NCBI GenBank assembly: GCA_036475545.1
Contig: JAZGAE010000071.1
Span: 1 to 10,744 of the forward strand
Reading direction: 5' to 3'
Source of the DNA: JAZGAE01 sp036475545
GTDB taxonomy: Bacteria; Pseudomonadota; Alphaproteobacteria; DATDPM01
DNA: 10,744 bases
Below are positions 1 to 7,143 of the stretch, one piece after another. The notes under the pieces are model-generated. The model ran no database searches and was not told the DNA's origin. It saw only the letters and a program-made list of their open reading frames with translations. A program made the position numbers and the translations under genes. Numbering within the stretch: position 1 is the stretch's first letter; each line of letters starts with the position of its first letter.

Positions 1-180
1 CTCGTTGGGCCAGCCATCGCGGGGCCGAACCAATCTCAGCTCCTTCAGGCCGCAGTTGAGCATGACGCGCGCCGCCGCGCCGATGTTCTCGCCGAGCTGC
101 GGCTCGACGAGGACGATCACGGGCCCCCCGCCCCCGGCCACGCTCGGCGTCGGCGGGCGGGTCTTGTCAGTGCCGGCCAT
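1..180 (-). CDS. trmJ: TrmJ-like tRNA 2'-O-methyltransferase (SPOUT/SpoU family), N-terminal part only
   Basis: The first 60 codons of a gene that runs off the low-coordinate edge of the window. After a 19-residue Gly/Pro-rich leader the product reads PVIVLVEPQLGENIGAAAR (residues 20-38), then a segment ending RPRDGWPNE. This is the N-terminal signature of SpoU/TrmH-type SPOUT methyltransferases, with the conserved Asn32 and Arg38 of motif 1, and it is closest in style to TrmJ, which in Escherichia coli 2'-O-methylates position 32 of several tRNAs. The catalytic knot and AdoMet-binding C-terminus lie outside the window, so the choice of TrmJ over a sister SpoU enzyme is inference. The start is ATG at 180, six bases after the stop codon of the upstream gene, with no strong ribosome-binding site. 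It is therefore probably expressed from the upstream operon by coupling or read-through. Confidence 0.85.
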   Translation of the reverse strand, partial: MAGTDKTRPPTPSVAGGGGPVIVLVEPQLGENIGAAARVMLNCGLKELRLVRPRDGWPNE

Positions 181-186
181 CGTTGC

Positions 187-600
187 TCAATTTCGGCCGC
201 CTGTATTCAGATTCAGTGGGGGCACTTCGCCGAACTGGCGAGCATACCTCTCTATGCGGCGCTGCTCGGCCGTTTCTGGGTCAGCGGCATAGCGTACGGA
301 GACGAAAAGACGGTCTATCGGGAAAGCTTTCTTCAACGCGGGTATCCATCGATAGGTCTGTCCTTCCGAATGTGGCACCTTGCGCCACTCGCGGATCGTC
401 ACCGCCCTCTTAAACGTCCATAGCCGTCGGCGTAGGTTGCGGGACTGTCCAATGAGAAGAATTCCTTCGGGGTCGCGTCCTAAGAGCCTCGGCAACTGCT
501 TGAAGTTGCCGGTCTTGGTTCGGACGTGGAGAGTATAAACGCCCGGGCGGTTCTGAATTCCCCCAGGGAAATTTTCATCACCCAACCAATAGAGTCTCAT
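187..600 (-). CDS. small GIY-YIG-like nuclease-fold protein
   Basis: A 137-residue protein with the layout of a stand-alone GIY-YIG domain: PGVY at residues 19-22 (first motif, Tyr22), GILLIGQSRNLRRRL at 46-60 (second motif plus the conserved arginine region), and AEQRRIERYARQFGEVPPLN at 111-130. In the last block Glu112 and Asn130 sit where families of this fold carry the metal-binding Glu and a conserved Asn. In the second motif the usual Tyr of YIG/YVG is Leu49, so activity may be reduced or altered. The substrate is unknown. Start is ATG at 600, 15 bases after the cimA stop, with a G-rich stretch (609-614) as a possible ribosome-binding site. The gene is about 56% GC by hand count against high 60s for cimA, and it sits between two core genes, suggesting later insertion into the operon. 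The fold assignment is fairly secure; the function is not. Confidence 0.75.
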   Translation of the reverse strand: MRLYWLGDENFPGGIQNRPGVYTLHVRTKTGNFKQLPRLLGRDPEGILLIGQSRNLRRRLWTFKRAVTIREWRKVPHSEGQTYRWIPALKKAFPIDRLFVSVRYAADPETAEQRRIERYARQFGEVPPLNLNTGGRN

Positions 601-615
601 CGGCGAAGCCCCCCA

Positions 616-2217
616 TCAAACCTTCGCGCGGGCGCGGTAGAGCTTGTAGGTGATGCTGTCATTGAGCGCGATGAACGACGCGTCGATGATGTTTGCCGAG
701 ACCCCGACGGTCGACCACGTCTCGCCCTGGCTGTCGGCAGATTCGATCATGACCCGGGTGACCGCCCTGGTGCCCTCCGAAGGGGTCAGAATCCGCACCT
801 TGTAGTCCACCAGATGCATGTCCTCGAGCGCCGGATAGACGGGGATGAGCGCCTTCCTCAGCGCCACGTCGAGGGCGTTGACCGGGCCGTTGCCCTCGGC
901 CACCGTCATGACCGGTTGGCCCGAGATCTCGACCCTGATGGTGGCCTCCGAGAGGGTGATGAGCTCGCCCCTGGCGTTCCAGCGCCGCTCGTCGATGATG
1001 CGGAAGCTGTTGAGGCGGAAATACTCGGGCACGCCCTCGAGCGCCCGGCGGGCCAGCAACTCGAAGCTCGCCTCCGCGCCGTCATAGGTGTAGCCGTTGA
1101 ACTCGCGCGACTTCACCATCTCGACCAGCTCCTTGACCTTGGGCTCGTCGGCCTCGACCTCGATGCCGATGTCGCGGAAGCGCGCCACGATGTTGGCCCT
1201 GCCCGCCTGGTCGGAGACCACCACGTGGCGGCGGTTGCCCACGACCTCGGGTGCGACGTGCTCGTAGGTGCGCGGGTCCTTCTCCACCGCCGAGACGTGC
1301 AGGCCCCCTTTGTGGGCGAAGGCGGACTCGCCGACGTAGGGCGCGTTGTGCTGCGGGACGCGGTTTAGGCGCTCGTCGATCACACGGCTGACATGGGTGA
1401 GGTGCTGGAGGTTCCCGGGACCAACCCCGGTCTCGAACCCCATCTTGAGCACGAGGTTGGCAATGACGGAGACGAGATTCGCGTTGCCGCAGCGCTCGCC
1501 CAGGCCGTTCATGGTGCCCTGCACCTGGCGCGCGCCGGCCCTGACCGCGGCGAGCGAGTTGGCCACCGCGTTGTCGGTGTCGTTGTGGCAGTGGATGCCG
1601 AGGTTGCGGCCCGGAATGTGCTCGGCGACTTCCGCCACGATGCGCTCGATCTCGTCGGGGAGCGTGCCGCCGTTGGTGTCGCAAAGCACCACCCAGCGGG
1701 CGCCCGCGGAATGGGCCGCCTCGAGGCAGGCGAGCGCATAGTCCGGATTGTCCTTGTAGCCGTCGAAGAAGTGCTCGGCGTCGAACAGGACCTCCAGCCC
1801 CTGGCCGGCCACCAGCTCCACGCTATCCTTGATCATGGCGAGGTTCTCGTCGCGTTCGATGCCGAGCGCCACGTCGACCTGGAAGTCCCAGGCCTTGCCG
1901 ACCATGCACACGACCTTGGCGCCGCTGGCGAGCAATGCCGCGAGCCCCGGGTCGTTGGAGGCCGAGCGCCCCGGCCGGCGGGTCATGCCGAAGGCGGCGA
2001 GCCTCGCGTGGCCGAGCTCCGGCAGATTCTGGAAGAAGGCGTCGTCGGTGGGGTTCGCCCCCGGCCAGCCGCCCTCGACATAATCGATGCCGAGGCGGTC
2101 GAGCTCCACGGCGATGGCCGCCTTGTCGGTGGCGGAAAAGTCGACTCCCTGCGTCTGCGCGCCGTCCCGCAGCGTGCTGTCGTAGAGGTAGACCCGCTTG
2201 TCGTCGGCGCCGCTCAT
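616..2217 (-). CDS. cimA: (R)-citramalate synthase CimA
   Basis: A 533-residue enzyme of the isopropylmalate/homocitrate synthase family. CimA condenses pyruvate with acetyl-CoA to (R)-citramalate, the first step of a threonine-independent route to 2-oxobutyrate and isoleucine. An HMGL-like TIM barrel fills roughly residues 5-280: STLRDGAQTQG (14-24, with Arg17 and metal ligand Asp18), HCHND (209-213, metal ligands His209 and His211) and NGLGERCGNANL (237-248). A linker with SAFAHKGGLHVSAV (298-311, catalytic-type His302) follows, and then a LeuA-type regulatory dimerisation domain from about 400 to 530 (GPVNALDVALRKAL at 444-457), usually the isoleucine-sensing part. Length and the LYDSTLRDGAQ start fit CimA rather than LeuA. 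The ATG at 2217 overlaps the cysS stop by four bases (ATGA), which decides the start over an open upstream extension. All catalytic motifs are present. Confidence 0.93.
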   Translation of the reverse strand: MSGADDKRVYLYDSTLRDGAQTQGVDFSATDKAAIAVELDRLGIDYVEGGWPGANPTDDAFFQNLPELGHARLAAFGMTRRPGRSASNDPGLAALLASGAKVVCMVGKAWDFQVDVALGIERDENLAMIKDSVELVAGQGLEVLFDAEHFFDGYKDNPDYALACLEAAHSAGARWVVLCDTNGGTLPDEIERIVAEVAEHIPGRNLGIHCHNDTDNAVANSLAAVRAGARQVQGTMNGLGERCGNANLVSVIANLVLKMGFETGVGPGNLQHLTHVSRVIDERLNRVPQHNAPYVGESAFAHKGGLHVSAVEKDPRTYEHVAPEVVGNRRHVVVSDQAGRANIVARFRDIGIEVEADEPKVKELVEMVKSREFNGYTYDGAEASFELLARRALEGVPEYFRLNSFRIIDERRWNARGELITLSEATIRVEISGQPVMTVAEGNGPVNALDVALRKALIPVYPALEDMHLVDYKVRILTPSEGTRAVTRVMIESADSQGETWSTVGVSANIIDASFIALNDSITYKLYRARAKV

Positions 2218-3611
2218 CCCGCGCGCCTCCACTCGGTGGTGCCGTCCGGACGATCTTCGAGCACCACGCCCTTGGCCGCAAGCTCGGCGCGGAGGTGGTC
2301 GGCACGGGCGAAGTCCTTCTGCGCCCGCGCCTGTGCCCGCCGCTTGATAAGGCTCTCGATCTCCGGCTCGGTCACTTCGGGCGCCTCCTCGGGCCGCCCC
2401 TTGAACCATTCCTCGGCGTCTTGGCTTAAGAGGCCGAGGAGGCCACCGCCGGCCAGCAGCGCACCCTTGAGCCGCGCCTTCTCTTCCCTCTCCTCCGCCT
2501 TGTTGAGAGCGGTGGCGAGCTCGTGCAGGTGGCTGATGGCGAGCGGCGTGTTGAGGTCGTCGTCCAAGGCCTCGCTCACCTCGTCCGACACGGCGTCGTC
2601 GCCCTCTGGCTTAACGTCCGCGGCGTGGCGGAGCGCGGTGTAGAAGCGGTCCAGCGCGTGGCGCGACTGCCCGAGCCCGTCGAGGCTGAAGTCGAGGGGC
2701 TGGCGGTACTGCGCGCCGAGGAGCGCGAGCCGGATCGCCTCGCCACGATGCCCCTTCTCCAAGAGGTCGCGCACGGTGACGATGTTGCCCAGGCTCTTCG
2801 ACATCTTCTCGCCCTCGACGGTGACGTAGCCGTTGTGGACCCAGTAGCGCGCGAAGGGCTCGCCGCCGTGGGCGCCGGTGCTCTGGGCGATCTCGTTCTC
2901 GTGGTGCGGGAAGACCAGGTCCTGCCCGCCGCCGTGGATGTCGAAGGTCTCGCCCAGGTGCGTCGCGCTCATGGCCGAGCATTCGATGTGCCAGCCCGGC
3001 CGGCCCCGGCCCCAGGGGCTCTCCCAGCCCGGCTGGTCCTGCTCGCTCGGCTTCCACAGCACGAAGTCGGCCGGGTCCTTCTTATAGGGCGCCACCTCCA
3101 CCCGCGCGCCCGCGATCATGTCCTTGCGGCTGCGGCCCGAAAGCCTTCCATACTCCGGCATCGAGGGCACGTTGAAGAGCACGTGGCCGTCGGCCTCGTA
3201 TGCGTGGCCCGATTCCAGCAACTTCTCGATCATGGCGATCATCTCGGGGATGTGCTCGGTCGCGCGCGGCTCGAACGTGGGCTCGAGCGCGCCCAGCGCC
3301 GCCATGTCCTCGTGAAACGCCCGCGTGGTGCGCGCGGTCAACGCGTCGATGGGCTCGCCGGTCTCCTTGGCGGCGGCGATGATCTTGTCGTCGATGTCGG
3401 TGATGTTGCGCACGTAAGCGACGTGGTCCTCGCCGTAAGCTTTTCTCAACAGTCGGAAGAGGACGTCGAAGACGACGACGGGCCGGGCGTTGCCGACATG
3501 GGCGAAGTCGTAGACCGTCGGCCCGCACACGTACATGCCCACCCGGCCGGGCCGGAGTGGCTCCAGCGGCTCCTTCTCGCGCGTGAGCGTATTGTAAAGC
3601 ACCAACGCCAC
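2214..3611 (-). CDS. cysS: cysteinyl-tRNA synthetase CysS
   Basis: A 465-residue class I aminoacyl-tRNA synthetase that charges tRNA-Cys in the cytoplasm; full length for the family. The Zn-site residues match E. coli spacing closely: Cys29 in YVCGPTVYD, Cys211 in HIECSAMS, His236 and Glu240 in PHHENE. The HIGH motif is HVGN at 38-41 and KMSKS is at 269-273, followed by the DALR-like helical C-terminal domain (ALDDDLNTPLA and onward). Start is GTG at 3611, preceded by AGGTG (3617-3621) at five-base spacing; no in-frame ATG lies closer to the family N-terminus. The stop overlaps the cimA start by four bases. Upstream, only 22 bases separate it from the stop that once ended gltX (3634), so cysS was probably the next cistron after gltX in a nadE-gltX-cysS-cimA operon. 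Confidence 0.96.
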   Translation of the reverse strand: MALVLYNTLTREKEPLEPLRPGRVGMYVCGPTVYDFAHVGNARPVVVFDVLFRLLRKAYGEDHVAYVRNITDIDDKIIAAAKETGEPIDALTARTTRAFHEDMAALGALEPTFEPRATEHIPEMIAMIEKLLESGHAYEADGHVLFNVPSMPEYGRLSGRSRKDMIAGARVEVAPYKKDPADFVLWKPSEQDQPGWESPWGRGRPGWHIECSAMSATHLGETFDIHGGGQDLVFPHHENEIAQSTGAHGGEPFARYWVHNGYVTVEGEKMSKSLGNIVTVRDLLEKGHRGEAIRLALLGAQYRQPLDFSLDGLGQSRHALDRFYTALRHAADVKPEGDDAVSDEVSEALDDDLNTPLAISHLHELATALNKAEEREEKARLKGALLAGGGLLGLLSQDAEEWFKGRPEEAPEVTEPEIESLIKRRAQARAQKDFARADHLRAELAAKGVVLEDRPDGTTEWRRAG

Positions 3612-3633
3612 AACGGCACCTAAGTCCTTAAAA

Positions 3634-3847
3634 TCAAGCTGTTTTTCCCCTGAGCCGGGCCTTCGCCCGCTCCGGGCCGATAAGTGGTAACAAACTCTTC
3701 AATTCAGGTCCATGTTCGCGCCCCGTCAGCGCCAATCTCGGCGGCCGGAACGACTCTCTCCCCCGTCGCCCCATGGCCGCCTCGATCGCATTCGCCCACG
3801 TGGAGGAGACCGGCAGGGCTCGGCACGAAGCGGACGACCGCCTTCAT
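3634..3847 (-). pseudogene. gltX: glutamyl-tRNA synthetase remnant: N-terminus joined out of frame to C-terminus (large internal deletion)
   Basis: Starting at ATG 3847, which overlaps the nadE stop by four bases, codons 1-18 read MKAVVRFVPSPAGLLHVG. This is the start of glutamyl-tRNA synthetase up to its HIGH motif. In that frame the sequence continues as unrelated residues and stops at 3704 after 47 codons. In the frame that begins AAT at 3792 the same DNA reads NAIEAAMGRRGRESF, then PPRLALTGREHGPELKSLL, then PLIGPERAKARLRGKTA and a stop at 3634. That is the style of the extreme C-terminus of alphaproteobacterial GltX. Both ends therefore survive in 214 bp, where a normal gene is about 1.35 kb. 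The catalytic core, KMSKS loop and most of the anticodon-binding domain are gone. The join lies near 3793-3799 and shifts the frame. A complete gltX is presumably elsewhere in the genome, or the join is an assembly error. The identification rests on both ends matching and on the expected operon position. Confidence 0.85.
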
Positions 3848-5508
3848 ACCGCTCCCTTGAAGGCGTTGGTGATGGGGTAGCGGCGGTCGCGGCCGAAGGA
3901 GCGGCGCGTGACCTTCACCCCCGGCGGGGCCTGGCGGCGCTTGTACTCGGCCGTCTCCAGCATGCGCCAGACCTTGTCCACCACCGCGCGGTCGTGGCCG
4001 CGGGCGACGATCTCGTCGACGGCCTGATCGTGCTCGATCAGGCAGGCGAGGATGTCGTCGAGCTCGTCGTAGGGCGGAAGCACGTCCTGGTCGGTCTGGT
4101 TGGGCTTGAGCTCGGCCGAGGGCGGCTTGGTCAAGATGTGCTCCGCAACGATCGGGCCCGCCGGCCCCAGGGCCCCCTCGGGCAGGTTGTCGTTGCGCCA
4201 GCGGGCGAGCTCGTAGACGGTGGTCTTGTACACGTCCTTCAATACCGAGAAGCCGCCGGACATGTCGCCGTAGAGGGTGGCGTAGCCCACCGACATTTCC
4301 GACTTGTTGCCGGTGGAGAGCACCATGAAGCCGAACTTGTTGCTCAGCGCCATGAGCGTGATCGCGCGCGCCCGCGCCTGGATGTTCTCCTCGGTGGTGT
4401 TGGGTGGGTGCTGAACGAACATCTCGCGCAACATTTCGTCGAAGGCGTCCATGGCGGGGCGGATCGAAACGGTGTCCAGCTTGACGCCGAGGCGCTTCGC
4501 CACGTCGGCCGCGTCGTCCAAGCTCGCCGGCGAGGTATAGGGGGACGGCATCATCACGCAATGAACCCGATCCGCCCCGAGCGCGTCCACCGCGACCGCC
4601 GCGGTGAGCGCCGAATCGATGCCGCCCGAGAGCCCGATGATGACGCCGGGAAAGTGGTTCTTGGCGACGTAGTCGCGAAGCCCGACGGTGAGCGCTCGAT
4701 AGACGGCCTCCAGCCCCTCCGAAGGGGGGACGCACTCCGACGGCTCGCACACCCAGCCCTCGTTCCCCTTGCGGCGCCAGCGGGTGAGCTGCACCTTCTC
4801 CTGCCAAGAGGGGAGCTGGGCCTTGAGGCTCCGGTCGCTGCCCAAGACGAAGGAGGCGCCGTCGAAGACCAGCTCGTCCTGCCCGCCCACCATGTTGACG
4901 TAGACGAGCGGCAGGCGGGTCTCGGTCACCCGGGCCACGGCGAGGTTCAGCCGCTCGTCGGCCTTGTCCATCTCGAAGGGCGAGCCGTTGAGGACGAGGA
5001 CGATCTCGGCGCCCGATTCCTCGAGGCACTCGGGAATCTCCGGCCCCCACATGTCCTCGCAAACCATTACCCCCAGCCGCACGCCGCGGAAGTTCATCGG
5101 CCCCGGATACTGGCCCGGGACGAAGACGCGCTTCTCGTCGAAGACTCCGTAGTTCGGAAGGTTGTGCTTGAACCGCGCGGCGGCGATGCGGCCTCCCTCC
5201 AGAAGAAGGGCGGCGTTGTAGAGCTTGCCCTCCGACCGCCACGGCGCGCCGATGATCATGGCGGGGCCATCGTCGGCGGTCTCCCCCGCGAGGACCTCGA
5301 GCTCCCTCTCGACGGCGTCCTGAAAGGCCGGTTTGAGGACCAGGTCCTCGGGCGGATAGCCGGTAGCGACGAGCTCGCTGTAGACGACGAGGTCGGCGCC
5401 CGCCTCGGCGGCTTGCGCCCTGGCGTCGCGGATGCGCTCCAGGTTGCCGTCGATGTCGCCGACGGTGTTGTTGAGCTGCGCCAGCGCGATCGCGAGGGTG
5501 TCGGTCAT
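3844..5508 (-). CDS. nadE: glutamine-dependent NAD+ synthetase NadE
   Basis: A 554-residue two-domain enzyme that turns deamido-NAD+ into NAD+ using ATP and ammonia released from glutamine; last step of NAD synthesis. The N-terminal nitrilase-type glutaminase domain (about 1-265) carries the Glu-Lys-Cys triad: Glu45 in YSELVATGYPPEDL, Lys114 in FKHNLPNYGVFDEKRVF and Cys150 in VMVCEDMW. The C-terminal synthetase domain has the ATP-pyrophosphatase loop GLSGGIDSA (292-300) and STGNKSEMSVGYATLYGDMSG (398-418). The length matches the glutamine-dependent form rather than the short ammonia-dependent NadE. Start is ATG at 5508 with GGAAG two bases upstream and AGGG nine bases upstream as possible ribosome-binding sites. 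The stop overlaps the start of the gltX remnant (ATGA), a relic of translational coupling. A 218-bp gap precedes it, so it may have its own promoter, though I could not identify one. Confidence 0.96.
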   Translation of the reverse strand: MTDTLAIALAQLNNTVGDIDGNLERIRDARAQAAEAGADLVVYSELVATGYPPEDLVLKPAFQDAVERELEVLAGETADDGPAMIIGAPWRSEGKLYNAALLLEGGRIAAARFKHNLPNYGVFDEKRVFVPGQYPGPMNFRGVRLGVMVCEDMWGPEIPECLEESGAEIVLVLNGSPFEMDKADERLNLAVARVTETRLPLVYVNMVGGQDELVFDGASFVLGSDRSLKAQLPSWQEKVQLTRWRRKGNEGWVCEPSECVPPSEGLEAVYRALTVGLRDYVAKNHFPGVIIGLSGGIDSALTAAVAVDALGADRVHCVMMPSPYTSPASLDDAADVAKRLGVKLDTVSIRPAMDAFDEMLREMFVQHPPNTTEENIQARARAITLMALSNKFGFMVLSTGNKSEMSVGYATLYGDMSGGFSVLKDVYKTTVYELARWRNDNLPEGALGPAGPIVAEHILTKPPSAELKPNQTDQDVLPPYDELDDILACLIEHDQAVDEIVARGHDRAVVDKVWRMLETAEYKRRQAPPGVKVTRRSFGRDRRYPITNAFKGAV

Positions 5509-5634
5509 GGCTTCCGGCCCTAAGCGGCGCCTCGCCGACTCACCGGGAAAGACCCGGGCGCCGGGAAGGACAGGGTGCGCGGCCTACGCCACAAAGGAGG
5601 CATCGCCTGCCGGGCCGTCCGGCGTGCGCGCCGC

Positions 5635-5654
5635 CCGGCCGCGCGCGCGGCCGG
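5635..5654. repeat. 20-bp perfect palindrome in the aroG-nadE gap
   Basis: CCGGCCGCGCGCGCGGCCGG is identical to its own reverse complement. It lies in the 218-bp gap between the end of the DAHP synthase gene and the start of nadE, about 126 bases upstream of the nadE ATG. It could form a cruciform or an RNA hairpin, or be a simple by-product of very high GC. No T-run follows on either strand, so it is not a standard intrinsic terminator. No other gene is visible in this gap. Confidence 0.5.
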
Positions 5655-5707
5655 TGAGCGCCGGAGTATGCTCGTGCCGGGAAGACATTGCGCTCAAGGA
5701 TACCCGC

Positions 5708-5726
5708 GCCGGCCCGCGGCGCCGGC
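5708..5726 (-). terminator. GC hairpin directly after the DAHP synthase stop, no U-tract
   Basis: GCCGGC (5721-5726) and GCCGGC (5708-5713) can pair as a 6-bp all-GC stem with a 7-base loop, starting immediately after the TGA at 5727-5729. There is no run of T after it, so it may stabilise the 3' end or assist Rho-type termination rather than act as an intrinsic terminator. Similar stems arise often by chance in DNA of this composition. Confidence 0.25.
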
Positions 5727-7115
5727 TCAAGCGGAGGCGGCGGCGACCTTGCCTTCCGCCGCCCGGACGCGCTCCTGCTTCAGCGATTCGGCGATGAGGA
5801 AGGCGAGCTCCAGCGCCTGGTTGGCGTTGAGCCGCGGGTCGCAATGGGTGTGATAGCGGTCGCCCAGCGCATGCTCCGTGATTTCCTGCGCCCCCCCCAG
5901 GCACTCGGTGACGTCCTGGCCGGTCATCTCGAAGTGCACGCCGCCGGCGTAACTGCCCTCGGCCTGGTGGGTGGCGAAGTAGCCCCGCACCTCCCTCAGA
6001 ATATTGTCGAACGAGCGCGTCTTGTAGCCGTTCGACGACTTGATCGTGTTGCCGTGCATGGGATCGCAGGCCCACACCACCTTGCGCCCCTCGCGTTCGA
6101 CCGCGCGGATCAAGGGCGAAAGCAGGATTTCCACCTTGTCCGCCCCCATGCGCGCAATCAGCGTCAGCCTCCCCGGCTCGTTCTTCGGGTTGAGCACGTC
6201 GATCAGGCGCAGGAGCTCGTCCGCATCCGCCGGCGGGCCGACCTTGACGCCCAGGGGGTTGCCGATGCCCCGCAGGAACTCGACATGGGCGCTATCGAGC
6301 TGGCGCGTGCGGTGGCCCACCCAGACCATGTGGGCCGAGCAGTCGTACCAGTCGCCGGTGGTGCTGTCGATGCGGGTGAGCGCCTCCTCGTATTCCAACA
6401 GCAAGGCCTCGTGAGAGGTGAAGAAATCGGCCTCGCGCAGCTGGCGGATATCCGGGCTGGTGACCCCGCAGGCCTCCATGAAGGCGAGCGCGTCGGTGAT
6501 CCGGTCGGCCAGGTCCTCGTAGCGCTGGCCCTGCGGGCTGGTGGCCACGAACCCCTTGTTCCAGCGGTGCACCCGGTGGAGGTCGGCGTAGCCGCCCTGG
6601 GCGAAGGCGCGCAAGAGATTGAGGGTCGCCGCCGACTGGTTGTAGGCCTGGACCATGCGCTCCGGGTCGGGGGTGCGGGCTTCGGGCGTGAAGTCCATGG
6701 CGTTGATCATGTCGCCGCGGTAGGACGGCAACTCGACATCGCCCTGGACCTCCACGGGCTCCGAGCGCGGCTTGGCGAACTGGCCCGCCATGCGGGCGAC
6801 CTTCACCACGGGGCACGCCGCCCCGTACATCAGCACCACGGTCATCTGCAGGAGCACCCGAAAGGCGTCGCGGATGTTGTCGGCGTGAAACTCGGCGAAG
6901 CTCTCGGCGCAGTCGCCGCCCTGAAGCAGGAAGGCCTTGCCCTCGCACACCTCGGCGAGCTGGGCCTTGAGGCGCCGCGCCTCGCCCGCGAACACCAGCG
7001 GCGGGTAGCGCCGCAGGCGGTCTGTGGCATGTTCGAGCCCCGCCGGGTCCGGATATTCCGGCACCTGGGAGATGGGCTTGGATCTCCAGCTATCCGGCGT
7101 CCACTTCTTGGCCAT
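5727..7115 (-). CDS. aroG: class II 3-deoxy-7-phosphoheptulonate (DAHP) synthase
   Basis: A 462-residue class II DAHP synthase, which joins phosphoenolpyruvate and erythrose 4-phosphate in the first step of the shikimate pathway. The four metal ligands known from the Mycobacterium tuberculosis enzyme have clear equivalents: Cys69 in QGGDCAESF, His354 in CDPMHGNT, Glu396 in GVHFEMTG and Asp426 in THCDPRLNANQ. Substrate-binding stretches KVARMAGQFAKPRS (105-118) and GHRTRQLDSAHVEFLRG (267-283) are intact. It is unrelated in sequence to E. coli AroG, so the symbol follows mycobacterial usage. I place the start at ATG 7115, because GAGG lies 6 bases upstream; a GTG at 7127 would add only MRVA. 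The upstream gor gene ends 70 bases before, so read-through or a weak own promoter are both possible. Confidence 0.95.
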   Translation of the reverse strand: MAKKWTPDSWRSKPISQVPEYPDPAGLEHATDRLRRYPPLVFAGEARRLKAQLAEVCEGKAFLLQGGDCAESFAEFHADNIRDAFRVLLQMTVVLMYGAACPVVKVARMAGQFAKPRSEPVEVQGDVELPSYRGDMINAMDFTPEARTPDPERMVQAYNQSAATLNLLRAFAQGGYADLHRVHRWNKGFVATSPQGQRYEDLADRITDALAFMEACGVTSPDIRQLREADFFTSHEALLLEYEEALTRIDSTTGDWYDCSAHMVWVGHRTRQLDSAHVEFLRGIGNPLGVKVGPPADADELLRLIDVLNPKNEPGRLTLIARMGADKVEILLSPLIRAVEREGRKVVWACDPMHGNTIKSSNGYKTRSFDNILREVRGYFATHQAEGSYAGGVHFEMTGQDVTECLGGAQEITEHALGDRYHTHCDPRLNANQALELAFLIAESLKQERVRAAEGKVAAASA

Positions 7116-7143
7116 TGCCACCCTCACGGAGTCAACTCCCAGG

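Noticed and set aside
2218..2409. 64-residue N-terminal extension of CimA
   Set aside because: It overlaps the end of cysS in another frame and is low-complexity Arg/Gly/Ala. Family alignment and the ATGA overlap favour the ATG at 2217.
3704..3847. 47-codon frame as a new functional small protein
   Set aside because: Its first 18 codons are the GluRS N-terminus and the rest is the GluRS C-terminal DNA read in the wrong frame. Gene decay explains it without a new function.
3848..5242. Long minus-strand open frame upstream of the gltX start in the same frame
   Set aside because: It is an out-of-frame reading of nadE and Arg/Gly-rich. Only its last 47 codons, from the ATG at 3847, look like a real (broken) gene.
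3712..5523. 603-codon open frame on the plus strand opposite nadE
   Set aside because: Antisense to nadE, whose motifs are complete. The composition is typical of a shadow frame, with no recognisable motif.
7116..7127. GTG start at 7127 for DAHP synthase
   Set aside because: The ATG at 7115 has GAGG at proper spacing and matches the usual N-terminus; the GTG overlaps that site.
7131..7136. TTGACT just upstream of the DAHP synthase start as a -35 box
   Set aside because: A matching -10 box would fall inside the coding region downstream of the ATG, so it cannot drive the full gene.
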